A DNA stretch of 12,559 nt from positions 1-12,559 of the forward strand of contig JAPOYZ010000570.1 of the NCBI GenBank assembly GCA_026706325.1. The letters run 5' to 3'. This DNA comes from Candidatus Aminicenantota bacterium. Its GTDB lineage: Bacteria; Acidobacteriota; UBA6911; RPQK01; JAJDTT01. The notes beneath the pieces are model-generated. The model was not told the DNA's origin, ran no database searches, and saw nothing but the letters and a program-made list of their open reading frames with translations. Shown piece by piece: positions 1-5,741 of this stretch. The translations under genes and the position numbers were made by a program. Positions within the stretch are counted from its first letter, which is position 1. Each line of letters begins with the position of its first letter.

Positions 1-351
1 CTTGTCGGCAAAGGCGGGCCCGATGTCGACGGTGCGATCCATCTCGCCCATGCCGGCCACCAGGATCGACATCTTGTAGGAGGACTGGGGCAGCTTCTTG
101 ATCCGGAACCGCCCGCCCCATCCGGCGAGAACCTTCCGCCGAAAGGGAAACTGCACCGCGTCCAGGATGACCAACGGGGTATTTCCACGAAAGGATCCTC
201 CGTCCGGCAGCACGATCCGGCCTCGGAGTTCGTAAGACCCCTTGTGAGATGTCTTCTTGGATGCAGCCTGTAACGTCGAAGGGACCAGACCTGAGAGAAC
301 CAGCAAGGCGATGGCGGGGAGTCTGCGCCGTAGAAATGATCGCAGCGCCAT
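1..351 (-). CDS. Secreted protein with carboxypeptidase-regulatory-like domain (partial, C-terminus beyond the window)
   Basis: Only the first 117 codons are present; the frame is open to the left edge. The ATG at 351 is preceded by a GGTAGGGG-type ribosome site that overlaps the stop of the upstream membrane protein gene 8 bases away, so the two are probably translationally coupled. Residues 1-29 form a Sec signal peptide: a basic start (RSFLRRR), a hydrophobic core (AIALLVLSGLV) and a likely cleavage after LQA. From about residue 39 the pattern ELRGRIVLPDGG, then VILDA, then GRFRIKKLPQSSYKMSILV matches one beta-sandwich unit of the carboxypeptidase-regulatory-like (prealbumin-like) type. 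Such domains often open larger acidobacterial secreted proteins, sometimes ahead of TPR repeats, but that part is not visible here. The function is unknown. An extracytoplasmic location is well supported and the domain call is moderate. Confidence 0.72.
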   Translation of the reverse strand, partial: MALRSFLRRRLPAIALLVLSGLVPSTLQAASKKTSHKGSYELRGRIVLPDGGSFRGNTPLVILDAVQFPFRRKVLAGWGGRFRIKKLPQSSYKMSILVAGMGEMDRTVDIGPAFADK

Positions 352-359
352 GGAGACCC

Positions 360-896
360 CTACCTGATGATCCGGGCCATAATCAGAGAAGCCAGAAATC
401 CACCGGCGAGCAGGTCCGCAAAGACCAGGACGATGTACCCGGAGGAGAATTGCCACCAGTTCCAGCTCGGGAGATGGCACAGGACTCCGGCGGCCAAGAG
501 CAGGAGAACCACGAATCCCACCCGTCCCCAGTAGCCGCGAATTCCGGCCCTGGCCAGCAGCAGGGAGATCAGGAATGCTCCCAGGACCTGGATGCCCAAT
601 TGGGTGAAGAGGGGCCGGACCATGGATGTGATTCCCCCGGGATGAAAGACGACGAAGGCAAACGGACCGCGCGCCCTTTTCTCCGCGGCTTCTTCGTCCT
701 GCCCGCCCGGATAGATGTAGATGCCCGACTGGGACGCGTTCTGCGTCAGGACCGAAGCGACGGCGTCCTCGTCCCGGAATTCTCCGAAGACCCCCTGGTG
801 AAAGGGGAGGACCACCCAGTAGACGACTCCCCAGACGAACAGCACGCCCCCGCCGGCCAGAGCAGCCTTGATCACCGCCCGATTGATTCGGCTCAT
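360..896 (-). CDS. Uncharacterised four-helix integral membrane protein
   Basis: The protein has 178 residues and starts at an ATG with a good AAGGGAGA ribosome site. Hydrophobic helices lie at about residues 7-30, 96-115, 125-141 and 152-175. The loop between the first two (about 31-95) is polar and holds SGIYIYP (57-63) and GPFAFVVFHP (77-86). Other notable stretches are WGVVYWVVLPFH (22-33), GRVGF (124-128) and HLPSWNWW (141-148). I recall a widespread uncharacterised bacterial membrane protein family with the same pattern: Trp-rich first helix, LPWH-like end, SGIY..P loop, HLPxWNWW before the last helix. That is memory of a family, not a search result. No enzymatic motif is recognisable. 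It is followed 8 bases later by a secreted-protein gene, so the two probably form one transcript, separated by 113 bases and a hairpin from the Gfo/Idh/MocA run upstream. Confidence 0.78.
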   Translation of the reverse strand: MSRINRAVIKAALAGGGVLFVWGVVYWVVLPFHQGVFGEFRDEDAVASVLTQNASQSGIYIYPGGQDEEAAEKRARGPFAFVVFHPGGITSMVRPLFTQLGIQVLGAFLISLLLARAGIRGYWGRVGFVVLLLLAAGVLCHLPSWNWWQFSSGYIVLVFADLLAGGFLASLIMARIIR

Positions 897-955
897 GGCC
901 CGTTCTCCCTTCAGAAATGAACCGGCGAGAGTCTCTGGAACCTAGGAGCCTGCGC

Positions 956-976
956 CCGGGGATGAAGTCATCCCGG
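956..976 (-). terminator. Hairpin after the Gfo/Idh/MocA run, possible terminator without a T-tract
   Basis: Arms GGGATGA (959-965) and TCATCCC (968-974) pair perfectly around a 2-base turn. CC (956-957) and GG (975-976) extend the stem past one bulged G, giving nine pairs. It starts 34 bases past the stop of the last Gfo/Idh/MocA gene and ends 60 bases before the membrane protein start, a reasonable place for a 3' end. No run of T follows on the minus strand, so it may be a Rho-dependent end, an mRNA-stabilising hairpin or chance in GC-rich DNA. Confidence 0.35.
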
Positions 977-1009
977 CATTCCGGCCCTGCGAATCGGGGA
1001 ACGCGCCGG

Positions 1010-2056
1010 CTACGACTCGAGAGTTTGCGTCCGTCCCGTCTCCGCCGCCCGGTAGAGGCCGAAGATGGTCCTGAGCACGCTCAGACTCTCTTCGGCGCTC
1101 TTTCCCGAGTCTCCCGAGGCTTGGGCGCAGTCCACCGCGGCCTGGATGATCCCCAGATAAAAGTTCGTCCCCCGGCTGTACGAGAAGGTCTGGATCCCCT
1201 GAGGCATCCCCTCGAGGGTCGAGTACCATTCCAGCGGCTGCTGCGCCGTCAGGTCGAATCGGAGCCAGCCCTTCTCGCCCCAGATGGCGATGTGACTATG
1301 GTATCCGCGGTCCAGGTAGTAGCCCGAGTGCATGGTGCCCACCATGCCGCTTCTGTAGAGGAGGCTGAGCACGGCGGCATCCTCGATATCCACCGGCTGG
1401 CCCCCAACGTTGCTGGTGAAGCCCGCCACCTTGTGCACCCGATCTTCGGTGATGTACTGGACCAGGTCGAGCCAGTGGATTCCCAGCCAGATCAGGTGCC
1501 CCCCGCCGGAGAGGGCCTTCTTGGAGACCCAGGAATTCTGCGTTCTGGGCCGGGTCAAACGGGTCTGGTCCGCCACCATGTAGACGTCGGCGCTGAAGAG
1601 CTTTCCCAGCATTCCGGACTGAACCAGTTCCCTGGCCTTCTGGACCGGAAGAGTGAACCGATTCGCCATGGCCAGCATCAGGCCAAGGTTCTTGGACGTC
1701 GCCAGATCCGCCAGCTTCCGGAAGTCCTCGATTCGGACACAGGATGGCTTCTCGCACACGACGTGTGCGCCGGACTCCAGGGCGGCCTGGATCCGCTTGG
1801 GCGCCATGTGCGCCTCCATGGTCACCAGCACCAGTTGCGGCTTCTCGGCGGATAGCATTCGCCGGTAGTTCCGGTAGGTCTTGAACTCCGGATAGCGCTC
1901 CTTGAGGATCTCCCCGGCGTCTTTGAAATGGCGTCCGGTGGAGTCGGCGATGGCCACCTGCTTCACTCCCCGGCAAGTGGCGAACGACCTCATGTAATGG
2001 CTCAGGTGGGGTCCCCGGTGCTTGGTGATGATGCCGACGCGAATGTCTTCGGACAT
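1010..2056 (-). CDS. Gfo/Idh/MocA family protein, cytoplasmic, with degenerate NAD(P) loop
   Basis: The protein has 348 residues, normal for Gfo/Idh/MocA oxidoreductases, which use bound or free NAD(P) to oxidise or reduce sugars and polyols. The start has a strong AGAGGAGAA ribosome site. Fold markers are the first beta strand IRVGII (5-10), EKP (102-104, with the family's active-site Lys 103), NRF (132-134), and GGGHLIWLGIHWLDL (184-198) carrying the conserved His 194 and Asp 197. Two things are unusual. The glycine-rich loop expected after the first strand (GxGxxA) reads TKHRGPH, and the usual Asp four residues before the His is Trp 190. No signal peptide is present, so it is cytoplasmic. 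It is the last of three family members in one run and closely resembles the first: in the block from SKNL to the following TRP, 30 of 50 residues match that Tat-exported paralogue by hand count. The substrate, and whether it still acts as an oxidoreductase, are unknown. Confidence 0.9.
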   Translation of the reverse strand: MSEDIRVGIITKHRGPHLSHYMRSFATCRGVKQVAIADSTGRHFKDAGEILKERYPEFKTYRNYRRMLSAEKPQLVLVTMEAHMAPKRIQAALESGAHVVCEKPSCVRIEDFRKLADLATSKNLGLMLAMANRFTLPVQKARELVQSGMLGKLFSADVYMVADQTRLTRPRTQNSWVSKKALSGGGHLIWLGIHWLDLVQYITEDRVHKVAGFTSNVGGQPVDIEDAAVLSLLYRSGMVGTMHSGYYLDRGYHSHIAIWGEKGWLRFDLTAQQPLEWYSTLEGMPQGIQTFSYSRGTNFYLGIIQAAVDCAQASGDSGKSAEESLSVLRTIFGLYRAAETGRTQTLES

Positions 2057-2080
2057 GGCGAATTCTCCTCTGTTCGTCCT

Positions 2081-3094
2081 CTAATTCAGCCGGATGGCCC
2101 GGCCGCTCCGGGACGAGGCATAGACCGACTCCACGACCCGCTGGGCGGCCACTCCATCCTGGATGGTGATGGCCGGATCGCGGCCTTCGGCCAGGGCCGC
2201 CGCGAACTCGGTCAGAACCTGAACGTGGGTGCTCTCTTCGAACTCGAACCTCTCCTCACCCTGACGGGTGGCCAACAACAATCGTCCCCGGGAAAACTTC
2301 TCATGCAGCGGTGAGGACTGGAGGATTCCCTCCGTTCCCACGATCTCGATCATGGAGTTGCGGTCCTCGTCCGGGTCCCCGCTGCTCCAGTGGGCGGTGA
2401 CGACGGCCTGGGCGCCGTTCGTCATGCGCAGGAGGGAACTGGCCGTATCTTCCACGGCATAGTCGCCCGACAGCACGTCGGTGAAGGCGGCCACCTCGAC
2501 CACGTCGCCCAGGAAGAAGCGCAGCAGGTCGACGGCATGAGACGCATTGTCCATGTAGGGACCGCCTCCACCCAACGCCGGGTTCTGGCGCCAAGCCTTC
2601 GGATTGACCGGACTCCGGCCCGAGAAGTTGACCCGCGCCGAAGTGACCTGCCCGATGGCGCCCACCTCCAGCAGTTCCTTCAGCTTGCGATGCCGGGCAT
2701 TGAACCGCTGGTAGTAACAGGTCATGAAGGTGATCCCGGCCCGCCGGCAGGCTTCCTCCATTTCCTCGCCTTCGGCAACGTTCAGCGCCAGCGGCTTCTC
2801 GCAAAGGACATGCCGGCCCGCGGCGGCAGCAGCCAGCGTATCCGGCAGATGCCGGGCTACGGGAGTCGCCACGTAGACGGCCTCGACTTCGGAATCGCCC
2901 AGCAGATCCTCCAGCTTGTCGTAGCCGCGCCTGGCGCCGTGCATGCGGGCGAATTCCCGGGCTCCCTGGAGGGTCGTCCGGGTCACCGCCGCCAGCTCGC
3001 TGTGGGGACATTCCCGCATGGCCGGCGCCATCACCCGGTGCGCGATATCTCCGGCGCCAATGATGCCCCAGCCGACTTTGGGGATCTCCGACAT
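2081..3094 (-). CDS. Gfo/Idh/MocA family oxidoreductase, canonical, cytoplasmic
   Basis: The protein has 337 residues and is a predicted NAD(P)-dependent dehydrogenase of sugars, polyols or related compounds. The Rossmann loop is intact: GIIGAGDIA (10-18). EKP lies at 99-101, and the catalytic region GGGGPYMDNASHAVDL (175-190) has the full set Asp 182, His 186 and Asp 189. The C-terminal alpha/beta half (about 125-330) has the usual substrate-side sheet, with IVGTEG at 251-256. I chose ATG 3094 because the GxG motif follows directly and GGGAGAAGAGG precedes it. The frame stays open upstream to 3655, but that part only overlaps the neighbouring gene in another frame. It is the middle gene of the run, 32 bases after the Tat-exported paralogue and 24 bases before the cytoplasmic one. 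It is more distant in sequence from both than they are from each other, so it probably catalyses a different step. No signal peptide is seen. Confidence 0.92.
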   Translation of the reverse strand: MSEIPKVGWGIIGAGDIAHRVMAPAMRECPHSELAAVTRTTLQGAREFARMHGARRGYDKLEDLLGDSEVEAVYVATPVARHLPDTLAAAAAGRHVLCEKPLALNVAEGEEMEEACRRAGITFMTCYYQRFNARHRKLKELLEVGAIGQVTSARVNFSGRSPVNPKAWRQNPALGGGGPYMDNASHAVDLLRFFLGDVVEVAAFTDVLSGDYAVEDTASSLLRMTNGAQAVVTAHWSSGDPDEDRNSMIEIVGTEGILQSSPLHEKFSRGRLLLATRQGEERFEFEESTHVQVLTEFAAALAEGRDPAITIQDGVAAQRVVESVYASSRSGRAIRLN

Positions 3095-3126
3095 CGTCCT
3101 CTTCTCCCGGACCTCCCGGTTCACCG

Positions 3127-4287
3127 CTATCCGGAATAGGCCACCGTCCGGCTGGCCTCTTCCCGAGCCGCATCGTAGGCGGCGAAGACCACCCTCAGTG
3201 AATTCAAGCTCTCCCGGGTGGTGATGGGAAACGGGCCCAGCCCGCGAGCGGCGTTCACCGCCTCTTCCATCATCAGCGTGTAGGTGTTCGGTTCCTGGGG
3301 GTAGTAGAAGGATCGGACCTTGCCCGGGGCGTCCGGATGCGTCGAGTACCAGGTCATGGGGGGTCCGGCGGCCAGGTCGAATTGGAGCCAGCCCAACGAT
3401 CCCCAGAACTTGACCAGGGTGCTGTATCCCCGGGGCAGATAGTAGCCCGTGTTCAGGGTTCCCACCGTTCCCTGACTCATCCTGTAGGCCAGGACGGCCG
3501 AATCCTCCAGATCGACCGGCTGGTCGCCGACCTTTTCGGCGAATCCGGCAACCTCGGTGATGGTGTCTCCGGCGATGTAATGGACCAGGTCCAGGTAGTG
3601 GATTCCGTGGTAGATGAGCTTGCCGCCGCCGGCCCGCTCGCGGGACGCCACCCATTTGGTCCAGTAGGAGGGCTTGGTCAGACGGGTGTGGTCCGCTACC
3701 AGGTGAACCGACGTCCCGTAGAGCTTCCCCAGGAGGCCCGATTCCACCAGTTCCCGGGCCTTTCGGGCCGCGGGATTGATCCGGTTGGTGAGGCCCAGCA
3801 TCAACTCCAGATTCTTGGATTCGGCCAGACGGGCCACCTTTTCGAAATCGGACAGGCGCACACAGCCCGGCTTGTCCGTCAGCACATGGCCTCCCCCTTG
3901 GAGGACCGCCTCCACCACGGGGGGCGTGTGTACCGGCTCCAGGGCCATCAGCACCAATTGGGGACGAACCTCTCCGATCATCCGGCGGTAATCCTTGTAG
4001 GTCTGGAATTCGGAGGCCCGGGGTCCCAGGTACTCGCGGCCCTGCTCGAAGAATTCGCCCGACTCGTCGGCGGCGGCGACCATCTCGACACCGTCCAGGA
4101 CGCCCAGGGCCCGGGTGAACCAGCTCAGGTGCTGGCCTCCCGGCTCCGTAATGATCCCGACGCGCACGGACTCCGCAGCGGACTCCGCCAGAGCTTTTCC
4201 GGGCCGGAGGCTCCGAGCGGCTTCCAATCCCAGCAATCCTCCGCCGGTGGTGAAGGCGGTCTCCTTGAGAAACTGTCTGCGATCCAT
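3127..4287 (-). CDS. Tat-exported Gfo/Idh/MocA family protein with degenerate NAD(P) loop
   Basis: The protein has 386 residues. The start is ATG 4287 (AAGGA site 9 bases upstream), because this puts a twin-arginine signal at the N-terminus: DRRQFLK (2-8), a weakly hydrophobic region with TTGGGLLGL, then ALAES near residue 35. The frame is open for 45 more codons upstream but they lack signal-like content. The mature protein begins around ESVRVGII (39-46). The family triad shows DKP (138-140) in place of EKP, and GGGKLIYHGIHYLDL (220-234) with His 230 and Asp 233, but Tyr at the usual Asp position. The glycine-rich loop is replaced by TEPGGQH. Tat export suits a family whose periplasmic members fold around a tightly held cofactor, as in Zymomonas glucose-fructose oxidoreductase, but here the classical binding loop is not recognisable. 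It is first in the three-gene run, divergent from the zinc dehydrogenase gene across a 152-base gap. Likely periplasmic; substrate unknown. Confidence 0.9.
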   Translation of the reverse strand: MDRRQFLKETAFTTGGGLLGLEAARSLRPGKALAESAAESVRVGIITEPGGQHLSWFTRALGVLDGVEMVAAADESGEFFEQGREYLGPRASEFQTYKDYRRMIGEVRPQLVLMALEPVHTPPVVEAVLQGGGHVLTDKPGCVRLSDFEKVARLAESKNLELMLGLTNRINPAARKARELVESGLLGKLYGTSVHLVADHTRLTKPSYWTKWVASRERAGGGKLIYHGIHYLDLVHYIAGDTITEVAGFAEKVGDQPVDLEDSAVLAYRMSQGTVGTLNTGYYLPRGYSTLVKFWGSLGWLQFDLAAGPPMTWYSTHPDAPGKVRSFYYPQEPNTYTLMMEEAVNAARGLGPFPITTRESLNSLRVVFAAYDAAREEASRTVAYSG

Positions 4288-4330
4288 TCCTCGATTCCTT
4301 TCCGTTAACAGCCCCTCACGACGAATCCAC

Positions 4331-4358
4331 GTACGCGAAGGTTCACAGTAAAGCGTAC
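4331..4358. promoter_or_regulatory. Inverted repeat in the divergent promoter region, possible operator
   Basis: GTACGC (4331-4336) and GCGTAC (4353-4358) form perfect 6-base arms with centres 22 bases apart, about two helical turns. The site lies between the divergent starts at 4287 and 4440, where one dimeric regulator could control both transcripts. No convincing -35/-10 pair was found on either strand, no regulator gene is in the window, and 6-base arms can occur by chance. Confidence 0.25.
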
Positions 4359-4425
4359 CAGCCTCCGGCGAAAGTCGCCACGGACGCAAGCTGATCCCGG
4401 CCGGGCATTCTGCCGCACGCAATTC

Positions 4426-4431
4426 GGGGAG
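4426..4431 (+). promoter_or_regulatory. Ribosome binding site deciding a TTG start
   Basis: GGGGAG sits 8 bases before TTG 4440 and is the only good Shine-Dalgarno sequence ahead of the zinc dehydrogenase. The in-frame ATGs at 4467 and 4479 have only weak purine stretches upstream. It supports the TTG start but does not exclude the ATG starts, since the first nine residues show no family similarity. Confidence 0.45.
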
Positions 4432-4439
4432 ACGGTCAT

Positions 4440-5627
4440 TTGCCGGCCGTCTCCGGCGGCGACATAATGGCGCTCGAAATGACCCGGATTCAGGTGGCGA
4501 CCTACGACGGACCCGGGACTTCTCCGCGTATCCGCACAGTCCCGAGGCCGGCGACGCCCCGCAAGGCGGCGCTCATCCGGATCGAGGCTTGCGGCGTCTG
4601 CGGCACCGACCTGCACATATTGAAGGGTCATTGGCCCAAACCTCTCCCCTGGCCCCTGACCCTGGGCCACGAATTGGCGGGCGTGATCGAGGAGATCGGT
4701 CCGGAACTCGATTCGGACTTCATGGGAGAGCCCTTGGAATCGGGCGCCCGGGTCATGCTCCCGCCGCTGATGCCTTGCGGCGAGTGCTACTACTGCGTCC
4801 ACTATCCGGCCCAGGCCAACAAGTGTCTCCAACCCACCTACTACGGCCGCTACATCCCCTTCGAGAAGCCCCCCCATCTCTGGGGCGGATGGGCCGAAAT
4901 GGTCTACGTCGACCTGGAGATGTTTCCTGCCACCAAGATCTACCGCCTGCCCGAGGGGTTGCCGTCGTTGCGGGGCACCCTCTCGGAGCCTCTCGCGTGT
5001 TGCGTCCGGGCCTTGAACCGGGCCGTCTCGGCGGGCGGATTTCGCTCGGGCGACACGGTGGTCATCCAGGGATCGGGTCCCATCGGCCTGCTCTGCCTGG
5101 TGGCCGCTCAGGAGATGGGAGCCGGACGGGTGGTGGTGGTCGGCGCGCCCGAGAATCCGCGTCTGGCCCTCTGCCGCCGCTTCGGCGCCGCCGCCACCGT
5201 TTCGTTGGAAGAACACCCGGAGCCTGGAGCCCGAATCGAAGCCGTTCGCCGGCTGGCGGGAAGATTCGGAGCCGATCTGGTGGTGGAGGCCAGCGGGCAC
5301 CCGTCGGCGGGCCCGGAAGGGATCGAGATGCTCCGGGACGGGGGCACCTACGTCGAGATGGGGCAGTTCACCGACGCCGGCTCCATCGAGACCAACTGGC
5401 ACCGCATCTGCTCCAAGGACATCACCATACTGGGGAGCTGGGCCTTCACGGCCAACGACATTCCGCTGGGAATCCGGATGTTGGAACGGTGCCTGGATCG
5501 CTATCCGTGGGACCGGATGCAGGTCCTCTTCCCGTTCAGCCGGGAAGGGATCATGGCGGCCACCGAAGCCGCGTCCGGGATGCGATGCGTCAAGGCCACC
5601 ATCGTTCCCGGTTTGGCTGCGGCGTAG
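4440..5627 (+). CDS. Zinc-dependent medium-chain alcohol/polyol dehydrogenase
   Basis: The protein has 395 residues from TTG 4440 (386 from ATG 4467), a member of the medium-chain dehydrogenase family, which oxidises alcohols, polyols or amino-alcohols with NAD(P). The catalytic zinc site is visible as Cys 54 (in CGVCGTDLH, 51-59), His 77-Glu 78 (GHE) and Glu 183 (SEP). The structural zinc site has four cysteines, 113, 116, 119 and 129. The Rossmann loop GSGPIG is at 211-216. The layout resembles threonine, sorbitol or L-idonate dehydrogenases, but I cannot assign a substrate. An unusually long segment (about 130-160, rich in Tyr, Pro and Trp) follows the structural zinc lobe. There is no signal peptide, so it is cytoplasmic. 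It is divergent from the Gfo/Idh/MocA run and 114 bases upstream of the PLP enzyme on the same strand, which suggests the dehydrogenases and the PLP enzyme process one compound. That link is inference. Confidence 0.92.
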   Translation: MPAVSGGDIMALEMTRIQVATYDGPGTSPRIRTVPRPATPRKAALIRIEACGVCGTDLHILKGHWPKPLPWPLTLGHELAGVIEEIGPELDSDFMGEPLESGARVMLPPLMPCGECYYCVHYPAQANKCLQPTYYGRYIPFEKPPHLWGGWAEMVYVDLEMFPATKIYRLPEGLPSLRGTLSEPLACCVRALNRAVSAGGFRSGDTVVIQGSGPIGLLCLVAAQEMGAGRVVVVGAPENPRLALCRRFGAAATVSLEEHPEPGARIEAVRRLAGRFGADLVVEASGHPSAGPEGIEMLRDGGTYVEMGQFTDAGSIETNWHRICSKDITILGSWAFTANDIPLGIRMLERCLDRYPWDRMQVLFPFSREGIMAATEAASGMRCVKATIVPGLAAA

Positions 5628-5664
5628 AGTCATCGCCGGTATTCGCCTCCCCCTCCGATCCGGC

Positions 5665-5694
5665 TTGCCAGAATGCAAGGCGGCGGCGTAATCT
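5665..5694 (+). promoter_or_regulatory. Possible sigma-70-like promoter for the PLP enzyme gene
   Basis: TTGCCA (5665-5670, five of six to TTGACA) is followed after 18 bases by TAATCT (5689-5694, a weak -10). A transcript would start near 5701 and give a leader of about 40 bases before ATG 5742. The 114-base gap after the zinc dehydrogenase leaves room for a separate promoter. The -10 match is poor, so this is only a candidate. Confidence 0.25.
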
Positions 5695-5741
5695 CAGGCT
5701 GACGTCATTCCCATGAACCCGCCATTGGAGGAGACCGGCCC

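Noticed and set aside
249..920. 223-codon open frame on the plus strand
   Set aside because: It covers the antisense of the membrane protein and the secreted protein start, both of which have ribosome sites and clear membrane or signal features.
3095..3655. 187-codon N-terminal extension of the canonical Gfo/Idh/MocA gene
   Set aside because: The extension overlaps the preceding gene in another frame. The Rossmann motif begins right after ATG 3094, which has a ribosome site.
4288..4422. 45-codon extension of the Tat-exported Gfo/Idh/MocA gene
   Set aside because: It would bury the twin-arginine signal inside the protein. ATG 4287 has its own ribosome site and puts the signal at the N-terminus.
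4305..5678. 457-codon open frame on the minus strand
   Set aside because: It is antisense to the zinc dehydrogenase, which has intact zinc and NAD motifs. The antisense product is Arg/Gly/Asp-rich and unlike any protein family.
5700..5707. TGACGTCA palindrome upstream of the PLP gene
   Set aside because: A single 8-base palindrome with no second copy and no known bacterial regulator match; likely chance.
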